Positions 18,714 through 25,623 of a stretch of 64,000 nt of DNA are shown here, in pieces. The number at the start of each line of letters is the position of its first letter. Within the stretch, counting starts at the first letter, position 1. Origin of the DNA: Lachnospiraceae bacterium (GTDB lineage Bacteria > Bacillota > Clostridia > Lachnospirales > Lachnospiraceae). The stretch covers positions 1 through 64,000 of the forward strand of contig JAKSHY010000018.1 of the NCBI GenBank assembly GCA_024399135.1, read 5' to 3'. Under the pieces are notes generated by a model. It did no database searches. It worked only from the letters and a program-made list of their open reading frames with translations, and was not told the DNA's origin. Made by a program: the position numbers and the translations under genes.

Positions 18714-19208
18714 ATGGCTTTAATTAATGATGGATATTTAGAATTTGAAGAATTAAACAAGCTACAGAAACTTCCTTCAGAGGAAAGATATGCGAAGGGA
18801 CCAGTTGCAGTAATAGAGTGTGTACAGGAGATTCCATGTAATCCCTGTGAGGCCGCTTGTAAGTTTGGTGCTATAAATGTTGGCAACCCTATTACTAACC
18901 TTCCCACCTGTTCACATGATAAATGTACAGGTTGTGGAGTGTGTGTATCAAAGTGTCCGGGACTTGCTATTTTCATTGTCAATAAGGCATATTCAGAGAC
19001 TACTGCTACTGTAGGCTTCCCTTATGAGTATATGCCTACACCTAGTGAGGGAATGGCAGTATCTGCAGTAAATAGAAAGGGTGAGGTAGTATGTGATGCT
19101 AAGGTTGTGAAGGTTGTTAACCCTCCAGCTTTTGATCATACACCTGTAGTCACAATCGAGATACCAAAGGAATACGCCGACGAAGTCAGAAGCATAAAGA
19201 GATTGTAG
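18714..19208 (+). CDS. 4Fe-4S ferredoxin-like subunit
   Basis: A 164-residue iron-sulfur protein. One cluster of cysteines lies in IPCNPCEAACKFG and a second in CTGCGVCVSKCPG, consistent with ferredoxin-type clusters. The C-terminal half (about 90-164) is a beta-rich extension of unknown role. It lies 12 bp after the alpha subunit behind AAGGAGG. It is probably the electron-transfer subunit joining the flavoproteins, like the gamma subunit of archaeal dye-linked proline dehydrogenase. Confidence 0.8.
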   Translation: MALINDGYLEFEELNKLQKLPSEERYAKGPVAVIECVQEIPCNPCEAACKFGAINVGNPITNLPTCSHDKCTGCGVCVSKCPGLAIFIVNKAYSETTATVGFPYEYMPTPSEGMAVSAVNRKGEVVCDAKVVKVVNPPAFDHTPVVTIEIPKEYADEVRSIKRL

Positions 19209-19220
19209 GAGGTAGGGCAA

Positions 19221-19505
19221 ATGGCAGAATATTTTAGTGATGATATGATTGTGTGCCGCTGCGAAGAAGTCACAGTAGCAGAGATAAAGGAAGCAATTAG
19301 ACAGGGTGCTAAGGATGTAGTAGGCGTAAAAAGAAGAGTACGTGCTGGTATGGGTCTATGTCAGGGCAGAACCTGTGAGAAGATGGTTCAGCAGATTATA
19401 GCTCAGGAGCTTGGTGCAAAGCCATGGGAAGTAGGTACATCATCTGCAAGACCTCCAATAAGACCAATAGCTTTTGGAGATATAGCAAAGGGAATCGTTG
19501 AGTAA
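19221..19505 (+). CDS. BFD-type 2Fe-2S protein
   Basis: A 94-residue stand-alone BFD-like domain: VCRCEEVTVAEIKEAIRQGA, then GLCQGRTCEKM, giving the CxC...CxxxxC cluster. In many homologues it forms the C-terminus of the FAD subunit. The ATG follows AGGAGG and the gene lies 12 bp after the ferredoxin-like gene. It is part of the same dehydrogenase. Confidence 0.85.
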   Translation: MAEYFSDDMIVCRCEEVTVAEIKEAIRQGAKDVVGVKRRVRAGMGLCQGRTCEKMVQQIIAQELGAKPWEVGTSSARPPIRPIAFGDIAKGIVE

Positions 19506-19519
19506 AGGAGGATGTAAAT

Positions 19520-20704
19520 ATGACTATGGAATTTGATGCGGTAGTAATTGGTGCTGGCGCCATAGGTACATCAGTTGCTTACCATTTGGCAGAACGAGGA
19601 CTTAAGACAGCCCTCCTTGAAAAAGGTGATATAGCTAGTGGATCTTCTAGTCACTGTGATGCTGTAGGATTAATATGTGATAAGCAACCAGGTATTGATA
19701 CGAAGATGGGTCAGTATAGTATTGACTACTATGAGGAGCTGGCTAAGAAATTTGGATTTGATTTTGAATTTGAGAGAAAAGGCTGTCTATATGTATGTGA
19801 GACTGAGCCAGAGTTTGCAGCAGCAGAAGAGTATATGAAAAAGCAGAATGCTGATGGATATCCTCTTCGTATGGTAGAAAATAAAGAGCTTTGCGAGATG
19901 GAGCCTCATATTTCAAAGGATATCTACGGAGCCTTATATACACCACCTTCGGGCTGTATAGCAGTAAGCCCTTATAAGGTTTGCTTTGCATTCGTTGAAG
20001 AAGGAAAGAAATATGGATTAGAGAGCTATACTTATTGCGATATTACAAAGATTAATCTAGATCCAAAAACTAATTCTGTAGAGTCTTTAGAGACTAACTA
20101 CGGAACCATCAAAACTAAAAGAATAATAAACTGTGCAGGTGCATGGGCTCCTGAAATTGGAAAGATGGTTGGCCTTAATATTCCAATTGAGCCCAGAAAG
20201 GGAACAAACCTTGTATCTGAAAAATGTGAAAGATTGTGTAATAACAAGATTCTAGAATATGGATATATGATGTCAAAGTTTGATGGAATCAACTTTAAGA
20301 GAAATGTAAGTCCACTTGTTGAGGAGCAAAATATTGCCTTTAACCTTGAGTATACACAGGCTAATAACCTGCTTGTAGGCGGCAATAGATTATTTAGAGG
20401 TTTTGACACCCGTACAGAAATAGAGACAATGAAGGCTATTTGCGAGAGAGCACTTAGGTTCTATCCAGAGCTTGCTGACATTAACTGTATCAGAACTTAC
20501 TCTGGCGTACGCCCATTCGTAGTAGATCATCTTCCAATTGTATCTGATGTAGATTCGATCCCTGGATTTTACATTTGTGCTGGTCATGAAGGTGATGGAA
20601 TTTGTTTCTCACCATTTACAGGCAAGCAGATGGCTCATATTGTTATGGGAGAGGATACTGATTTTGACATCAGTAAGCTTGACTTTGCAAGATTTGGCAA
20701 ATAA
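19520..20704 (+). CDS. DAO-family FAD dehydrogenase (beta, substrate-oxidising) subunit
   Basis: A 394-residue D-amino-acid-oxidase-family flavoprotein. FAD is bound by VVIGAGAIGTSVAYHLAERG at the N-terminus. GVRPFVVDHLPIV and the glycine-rich C-terminal GHEGDGICFSP segment are typical of sarcosine / glycine / proline dehydrogenase subunits. This is the likely catalytic subunit oxidising a secondary or D-amino acid. It is the last gene of the five-gene dehydrogenase set. Confidence 0.88.
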   Translation: MTMEFDAVVIGAGAIGTSVAYHLAERGLKTALLEKGDIASGSSSHCDAVGLICDKQPGIDTKMGQYSIDYYEELAKKFGFDFEFERKGCLYVCETEPEFAAAEEYMKKQNADGYPLRMVENKELCEMEPHISKDIYGALYTPPSGCIAVSPYKVCFAFVEEGKKYGLESYTYCDITKINLDPKTNSVESLETNYGTIKTKRIINCAGAWAPEIGKMVGLNIPIEPRKGTNLVSEKCERLCNNKILEYGYMMSKFDGINFKRNVSPLVEEQNIAFNLEYTQANNLLVGGNRLFRGFDTRTEIETMKAICERALRFYPELADINCIRTYSGVRPFVVDHLPIVSDVDSIPGFYICAGHEGDGICFSPFTGKQMAHIVMGEDTDFDISKLDFARFGK

Positions 20705-20731
20705 AGTGTATAGAGCAATATAAAAATACTT

Positions 20732-20760
20732 GAGCCGCTGAAAGAATACTTAAGCGGCTC
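20732..20760 (+). terminator. Hairpin at the end of the catabolic operon
   Basis: GAGCCGCT (20732-20739) pairs with AGCGGCTC (20753-20760). The following GTATTTAT is only modestly T-rich, so termination may be partial. Confidence 0.55.
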
Positions 20761-20805
20761 GTATTTATGTGATCTTATTATAATTAACTTATCGAGGTGG
20801 AAGTC

Positions 20806-21729
20806 ATGATTGTGTTAAAACAAATGTTAATACTGTTTTTGATAATGCTTGTGGGATTTATATGCCGAAAAAAGAGCATTATAAATAATGAAGGAAGTAA
20901 AGTACTATCCTCAATAGTTGTTAATGTTGCAAATCCTGCGCTTATTTTGTCTGCGAGTATAAATAAAGAAAGCGTTGTGAAAGGAAATGAACTATTATTT
21001 GTAGCATTTTTATCAATTGGGGTATATGTATTTATGCTGATTATGGCTCAAATTATAGTACTTTTATTAAAAACAAGTACCAAGGAGACAGGTACCTATA
21101 AGGTCATGACTGTTTTTTCTAACATTGGTTTCATCGGTTTGCCTTTGATATCTGCTGTTTATGGATCCGATGCTCTTTTATATGCATCATTCTTTTTGAT
21201 CCCATATAACGTATTAATATACACTTGGGGCATACATGCTATGTCAAAAAATAATGAGGTTTCGGTAAGCAATAAAATAGCCTGGAATAAGATATTTAAC
21301 GTAGGCGTAATAGCCTGTGCTATTACAATAGTATTATATTTATCTCAGATTAGAGTACCAGCCTTTATTGAAAGTACTGTTACTAGTATAAGTAATCTTA
21401 CAGCACCATTATCAATGATGGTAATAGGTGATTCTATTGCATTAATGGATATTAAGAAGCTAATTGCAGACAAGAAACTGATGATATTTTCATTTATTAA
21501 GCTAATCATACTTCCTATAGTAGGAATGCTTGTTATAAAGACAATGAATTTAAGTTTTGAAATGATGGGGGTATGCCTTGTAATGCTGGCTACACCTGTA
21601 GGTAGTATGACAGCAATGCTTGCCCAACAGTTTGACGGTGATTATGAATTTGCTTCAAAGGGAGTGGCGCTCACTACCCTGCTATCCGTAGCGACAATTC
21701 CTATAGTTTCCATGATTATGGGAATGTAA
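20806..21729 (+). CDS. AEC (auxin efflux carrier) family transporter
   Basis: A 307-residue membrane protein of the AEC family, with about ten hydrophobic segments in two five-helix halves. The first half has VVNVANPALILSASI and FSNIGFIGLPLI, the second LTAPLSMMVIGDSIALM and MLATPVGSMTAMLAQQ. These carriers export organic acids. Its position after the catabolic operon suggests export of an end product. GAGGTGG precedes the ATG at 20806. Confidence 0.85.
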   Translation: MIVLKQMLILFLIMLVGFICRKKSIINNEGSKVLSSIVVNVANPALILSASINKESVVKGNELLFVAFLSIGVYVFMLIMAQIIVLLLKTSTKETGTYKVMTVFSNIGFIGLPLISAVYGSDALLYASFFLIPYNVLIYTWGIHAMSKNNEVSVSNKIAWNKIFNVGVIACAITIVLYLSQIRVPAFIESTVTSISNLTAPLSMMVIGDSIALMDIKKLIADKKLMIFSFIKLIILPIVGMLVIKTMNLSFEMMGVCLVMLATPVGSMTAMLAQQFDGDYEFASKGVALTTLLSVATIPIVSMIMGM

Positions 21730-21743
21730 AAAGTGTATAACTC

Positions 21744-21783
21744 TTTACATAAATCTTACATTAACTTGATAGTAGATTTTACA
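21744..21783 (+). promoter_or_regulatory. PhoP-box-like repeats
   Basis: TTACA at 21745-21749 and 21756-21760, spaced 11 bp. A degenerate copy (TGATA) lies at 21767 and another TTACA at 21779. Firmicutes PhoP boxes are TT-rich hexamer repeats at 11-bp spacing. Confidence 0.5.
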
Positions 21784-21818
21784 TTGACCTAGTAATTTAT
21801 CCACAAGGAGGAATTAGC

Positions 21819-22066
21819 ATGTCAAAATTGTGGAGCTGGGTTGATAGCAAAAATCTAACTAGAGAGGGAAAGGTAAGATTTTTTTTATTTCTAAATTGTT
21901 CCTGTATAGCCTTTTTGGATTTTTAGTGTGGCTACTTGTAAGTCAATTTGCGCTTAGCACACCAGATTGGTCACTTTGCTTTGTGGCTACTCCGGTTTTT
22001 TATTGGTTATGTTGGAGGCTTTGTATTTTTGAGTCGCAAATAAGCAATGAATATCTGAATGCTTGA
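21819..22066 (+). pseudogene. Frameshifted small membrane protein behind the Pho box
   Basis: The ATG at 21819 follows AAGGAGG and reads MSKLWSWVDSKNLTREGKVR. The frame shifts at a long T run near 21880-21895 and stops. In the neighbouring frame the protein continues SLFGFLVWLLVSQFAL and further hydrophobic residues to a stop at about 22066. No family recognised. The Pho-box promoter and the phoU remnant downstream suggest it once belonged to a phosphate operon. Confidence 0.5.
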
Positions 22067-22096
22067 AAATGAAGAAATACCACAGGAATAAGCCAA

Positions 22097-22225
22097 ATGA
22101 AATTTATAGATAACTTATTGGCGCATTTAAAAAAATTTAAGATTGCAAAATATCTTGAGAGAATCGGTGATCATGCAACCAATATTGCTGAATGGGTATT
22201 ATATTCATTGGATGATAAAAGAGAG
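22097..22225 (+). pseudogene. phoU: 3' remnant of phoU
   Basis: The 42-residue frame contains KYLERIGDHATNIAEWVLYS, the conserved C-terminal metal-binding helix of PhoU, then a natural stop. The rest of PhoU (about 180 residues) and all pst genes are absent. PhoU controls phosphate-uptake signalling; this fragment cannot fold as PhoU. Confidence 0.75.
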
Positions 22226-22229
22226 TGAA

Positions 22230-22245
22230 ATTTTACATAGATTTT
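22230..22245 (+). promoter_or_regulatory. Second PhoP-box-like pair
   Basis: TTACA at 22230-22234 and 22241-22245, spaced 11 bp, between the phoU remnant and the antitoxin RNA promoter. Confidence 0.35.
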
Positions 22246-22302
22246 ACAAAAAGCTGCCGTGCATAAAAGATTATCCTTGCTTTTTTTGAGAGAAAATTGT
22301 AA

Positions 22303-22308
22303 TATAAT
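22303..22308 (+). promoter_or_regulatory. Antitoxin RNA -10 box
   Basis: A perfect TATAAT about 9 bp before the first antitoxin repeat. No strong -35 is seen; TTGCTT at 22277 is 20 bp away. Confidence 0.45.
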
Positions 22309-22316
22309 TATAGCGA

Positions 22317-22416
22317 GGTCTCCATTAACCTTATGATCTTGAATCATTAAAGAGATGAACATTAAAGAAGGTCTCCATTAACCTTCGGATAACCGTAAAG
22401 AGATGAACATTAACGA
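22317..22416 (+). ncRNA. Type III antitoxin RNA: two tandem repeats
   Basis: Two copies of a structured unit start at 22317 and 22370. Each begins GGTCTCCATTAACCTT and ends AAAGAGATGAACATTAA (22349-22365 and 22397-22413). The middle differs but forms a hairpin in both: ATGAT/ATCAT in copy 1, CGG/CCG in copy 2. TCTC and GAGA can also pair. Tandem RNA repeats, a terminator and then a ToxN-family gene are the defining layout of type III toxin-antitoxin loci. Few, about 45-nt repeats recall CptI. Confidence 0.75.
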
Positions 22417-22418
22417 TT

Positions 22419-22440
22419 GGGAAGCATGAAAATGCTTCCC
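22419..22440 (+). terminator. Terminator between antitoxin RNA and toxin gene
   Basis: GGGAAGCAT pairs perfectly with ATGCTTCCC around a GAAA-type loop, followed by ATATTT. In type III loci this leaky terminator sets the excess of antitoxin RNA over toxin mRNA. Confidence 0.8.
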
Positions 22441-22462
22441 ATATTTACTAATGAGGGAAGAT

Positions 22463-23062
22463 ATGTTTACGTTGCAAGAAAAACTACAGTTTGTGCATGT
22501 TGATATAGAGTATGTTAAGGCACTTTATGAAGCATGCTCAGAAGTATATTATATGCCAGATGAGTATGAAAATAAGCCATGTATAGGAATTTTACTTTCT
22601 GATGGTGGACATAAATATGTACTACCTTTGACATCAGCAAAAGTAAAACATAAAAAGTGGAAAAATGTCGATCAAGATAGGATGCTTATATATGAAATGG
22701 TTGATAAAAGTGTTTTATCAGCAAAAGACATATGGGTAGGAGTTGATGATACAGACATTGTGAAACATATAATGTCAGCACTTGATATAAAAAAGATGAT
22801 TCCAGTAGTAGATAATGTTATTTCAGTTGTTGATATCAATTATTCCGATGATGATTCTGAGGATGATAAGAAATATAAAGACTTGTTGAATAAAGAATAT
22901 AGTTTTTGCGTTAAAATAGTCGATGATGTTATTTTAAAAGCGTCAAAGCTGTATGAGAAACAGGTTAAAACTGGAAAGGTACAAATGTTTGCGTGCGATT
23001 TCCTGTGTTTAGAAAAAGTTGCAGATTCTTATGAAAAGAAAAATAATAAGGATCAGAATTAA
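22463..23062 (+). CDS. Type III toxin, ToxN/AbiQ/CptN-family endoribonuclease
   Basis: A 199-residue protein with the order of conserved segments seen in ToxN. These are CIGILLSDGGHKYVLPLTSA (the IGI...HKYxxPLTS motif), KKMIPVVDNVISVVDIN and a C-terminal helical part with KASKLYEKQVKTGK. ToxN-type toxins cut RNA, are neutralised by their own repeat RNA, and often abort phage infection. GAGGGAAG precedes the ATG at 22463; an ATG 12 bp upstream would overlap this ribosome site. The antitoxin RNA and terminator lie directly upstream. The subfamily (CptN versus AbiQ) is not certain. Confidence 0.82.
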   Translation: MFTLQEKLQFVHVDIEYVKALYEACSEVYYMPDEYENKPCIGILLSDGGHKYVLPLTSAKVKHKKWKNVDQDRMLIYEMVDKSVLSAKDIWVGVDDTDIVKHIMSALDIKKMIPVVDNVISVVDINYSDDDSEDDKKYKDLLNKEYSFCVKIVDDVILKASKLYEKQVKTGKVQMFACDFLCLEKVADSYEKKNNKDQN

Positions 23063-23075
23063 CTTATTATATTGT

Positions 23076-23092
23076 GATACCACTTTGATACC
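23076..23092. repeat. Arm-type repeat pair, right end of the tuf island
   Basis: GATACC at 23076-23081 and 23087-23092, spaced 11 bp, in TTGATACC context. The second TTGATACC starts 116 bp before the tuf fragment at 23201. The same pair type lies at 5627-5643 at the island's other end. Confidence 0.5.
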
Positions 23093-23200
23093 TTTTCTAT
23101 AAAATAACTTAAATAATATGATGAAAGATACAATATCATAATTACAGAAAAGGCTTAAAATCAACGTTTATTACATCTTTATATGCAATGCTAAAATAGA

Positions 23201-23251
23201 GAAGGTGGTAGAACTGTAGGATCAGGAAGAGTTGCTACAATCATCGAGTAA
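23201..23251 (+). pseudogene. tuf: 3'-terminal 17 codons of tuf, second copy (candidate att site)
   Basis: It encodes EGGRTVGSGRVATIIE and a stop, identical in protein to the copy at 5491 but differing at several third positions. The preceding codons are not EF-Tu. This supports a displaced attachment-site copy rather than a recent duplication. Confidence 0.85.
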
Positions 23252-23286
23252 TCTTGTTGATTGTTAAACAAATCTAGTAATTATTA

Positions 23287-23316
23287 GGCTTCCGAGGTTT
23301 TCCTCGGGAGCCTTTT
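23287..23316 (+). terminator. tuf-type terminator, copy 2
   Basis: GGCTTCCGAGG pairs with CCTCGGGAGCC around TTTT, followed by TTTT. It is the counterpart of the hairpin at 5564. Confidence 0.8.
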
Positions 23317-23333
23317 GTATAAAAGGATTTTTT

Positions 23334-24182
23334 ATGGGATTATTTAAAGCGGCGGGCAGTGCGGTAAGTGGTACCTTATCTGACCAATGGAAAGAAATGT
23401 ATTATACTGACAGCTTGGATAACAATCTGTTGATGATTAAAGGATCAATCAGACTTGGAAAAGGTAGTCAGAACAAGAGCAAAAATAACGTTATTACCGA
23501 TGGTTCGCTTATATGTGTGGCAGACGGTCAGAATGCTATCATTGTCGAAAACGGTAAGATAATCGGACTATATACAGAGCCTGGGGAACATGTATATCAT
23601 AGTGATTTGTCTCAGGGTGTATTCAGTGAATCCGGTGGTGTTTCAAGTGCTGTAAAGGATACATGGAACAGATTTACATTTGGAGGAGATATACCGACCA
23701 ATGACCAGCGGATTTATTATATTAACACTAAGATTATTCCTGATAACGATTTTTGGACTGATAAATGTCATGCAAGAATGACAGATGAGAGAATTGGTAT
23801 TGCGATAGATGTTAGAATATCTATTTCTGGAAATTTCAGTTATAGAATAGTTGAACCAATTACCTTCTATAAAAATCATGCTGGTAATAAGGCAAATGAT
23901 TATTTCGAGAGTGAGATGAATACATATATAAAGACAATGATTAATACTTATCTGTATTCATCAATGGCTCAAATAATAGGTGAAGGAACGAGAACTTCAT
24001 ATGTTCTGGAACACATTCCTCAAATAAGTGAAGCCATCAAAGCGGGAGTGAACGTCAATTTAACTGCTAACAGCGGGATAGAAATTGAGAACATTGCTTT
24101 GGATGGCTTCACCATATATGACGAAGATATGAAAAGAATTGCAGATTTGCAAAGGGATTCTCTCTTTTTACTTAAGTACTAA
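23334..24182 (+). pseudogene. SPFH-domain (YdjI-like) protein, C-terminally truncated
   Basis: 282 residues of an SPFH / virion-core-protein-like family. The start is MGLFKAAGSAVSGTLSDQWK, then an N-terminal domain with VADGQNAIIVENGKIIGLY and an SPFH band ending IALDGFTIYDEDMKRIADLQ. Family members continue with a low-complexity and zinc-ribbon tail. Here the frame ends at once with RDSLFLLKY, overlapping the 3' end of the opposing lipoprotein gene. A deletion or insertion seems to have removed the C-terminus. It starts 18 bp after the tuf-type terminator, with a poor ribosome site. Confidence 0.65.
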
Positions 24183-25097
24183 TGCATTCTTTACTTCAAG
24201 AAATGTATTAGCTAAAGCTTCTGCTCTACTATCGTCATCATCATGAGTTACCATTTCATCAAGAATGATCACCTTGCCATTATGCTCATATATGGTATAG
24301 AAATCTGCAATGTATAAACCTGACTCATATACTTCATCTGCTGCATAGGCATTACATGTATATTTGGCGCCCTCATCTGCGTCAATAACTGTTAATTCCT
24401 TACCCTTTTTCTCTTCGAGCATTGCAATTGCTTCTTTAGCAGTAGCAACATCCACTTCTGCAATTTCAATTAATGAAGTACCGGCACACTCTCCTAAATA
24501 GTTAATGATGGTATTACCTTCATCATTTACATATCCATACCACATGTTTGTATCGTACGTAATACTCCATGAATCTGTTTCAAAGAATCCAGGATTTTCA
24601 TCCAAAGATTCATCACAAGAAGCTTCAACCTTTGTTTTGCTCTTATCAGCTATAGTGATGAGACCTCTTGATATGTCGGCAACATAGTAATAGTCATTAT
24701 CTTCAAGATATACATAGTCTCTACCTGGTGCAATGATGTTTCCTTCAGCAGCTTTTGATATGAGATCTGAATGTTCTGGATCATCACATTGTTCCTGCTT
24801 AATAATACTGTTTTCTTCAATTGCAACTTTTACCTTATCAAATGTCTCAAATTCATATGTGATAAGTTCCTTGGCTTCAGAAGGTTCTATTTCTATTACT
24901 GCTGTACCATTTTTAACCTTACCATTTTTAGTTGTCTGTGTCGAAGTTGTTGTAATTGTATTACCATCAGCGTCTGTATGAGTTTCAGTCGTTGTCACTG
25001 TTTTTTCTACTGAACATCCCATTATTGAACATGCTGCAAATGCTGTTAAGATGATTGCTGCTACTCTTTTAGTTGTCTTTTTATTTATTTTTTTCAT
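24168..25097 (-). CDS. Hypothetical lipoprotein
   Basis: A 309-residue secreted protein with a signal peptide and lipobox MGCS near residue 28. A Thr-rich linker (about 34-60) leads into a mature domain rich in acidic residues. No family recognised; the repeated pattern of short beta segments could be a surface or envelope sensor protein. It is a single gene with AGGTAA upstream on the minus strand, and its last codons overlap the truncated SPFH gene. Confidence 0.65.
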   Translation of the reverse strand: MKKINKKTTKRVAAIILTAFAACSIMGCSVEKTVTTTETHTDADGNTITTTSTQTTKNGKVKNGTAVIEIEPSEAKELITYEFETFDKVKVAIEENSIIKQEQCDDPEHSDLISKAAEGNIIAPGRDYVYLEDNDYYYVADISRGLITIADKSKTKVEASCDESLDENPGFFETDSWSITYDTNMWYGYVNDEGNTIINYLGECAGTSLIEIAEVDVATAKEAIAMLEEKKGKELTVIDADEGAKYTCNAYAADEVYESGLYIADFYTIYEHNGKVIILDEMVTHDDDDSRAEALANTFLEVKNALVLK

Positions 25098-25237
25098 AAT
25101 ATTTACCTCTTTCTATTTTTATTTGTAATATGTATGTGTTTGTTTATGGACTCAGTATAATATAATATGTGTGGCAAAAGTGTTGCACTCGGTGTACTGC
25201 CCCTGTTTGTTGTACAAAATTGTTAATTTCAGTTTTT

Positions 25238-25287
25238 GCGCCAAAGGGACAGTCCTTGTGACAAAAGAACCGTCCCCAAAGGAGGCG
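25238..25287 (+). repeat. Dispersed hairpin repeat, copy 1
   Basis: GGGACAGTCCTTGTGAC...GAACCGTCCC forms an imperfect hairpin, flanked by CGCC / GGCG. A diverged copy occurs at 25523-25562. Sequences of this kind recur in Lachnospiraceae and Clostridia genomes. This copy ends on the ribosome site of the next gene. Confidence 0.5.
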
Positions 25288-25289
25288 AA

Positions 25290-25442
25290 ATGGTAAATTA
25301 CATCATAGGCGCAATACTGATTATATTGGTAGGGTGCGCAGTGCTTTATATAATTAGAGAAAAGAAAAAGGGAAGAAAATGTATAGGCTGTCCAAATTCT
25401 GGAAGCTGTAATTCAAACTGCAACTGTAATACAAAGAAATAG
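25290..25442 (+). CDS. FeoB-associated cysteine-rich membrane protein
   Basis: A 50-residue protein with one N-terminal membrane segment (IIGAILIILVGCAVLYII), a basic stretch and a cysteine-rich tail (CIGCPNSGSCNSNCNC). This matches the FeoB-associated Cys-rich family, normally encoded beside the ferrous iron importer genes feoA/feoB. None is present here, so it is an orphan. AAAGGAGG precedes the ATG. Confidence 0.75.
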   Translation: MVNYIIGAILIILVGCAVLYIIREKKKGRKCIGCPNSGSCNSNCNCNTKK

Positions 25443-25522
25443 TTATAAAAAGGCAAATGCAGAATCTGATTGATGTTTCGTTCCTTGATTCTCACATGCT
25501 CCTACGCCTTTTGGCAGGTGAT

Positions 25523-25562
25523 GGCCAAAGGGATACTTCTTGTGATGAAAGACCCGTTCCTA
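25523..25562 (+). repeat. Dispersed hairpin repeat, copy 2 (diverged)
   Basis: GGCCAAAGGGATACTTCTTG...GACCCGTTCC follows the same order as copy 1 at 25238 with several substitutions. Confidence 0.4.
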
Positions 25563-25623
25563 GACAAAATATTTGTATCAGTATAATATATACAATGAGT
25601 AAGTTTAATTATGCGAGGGCTTA

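Noticed and set aside
5491-23251. Ordinary segmental duplication of tuf as source of the fragments
   Set aside because: Both fragments start at the same codon, differ at several third positions, keep separate terminators and have arm-like repeats at the same distance, which fits attachment sites better.
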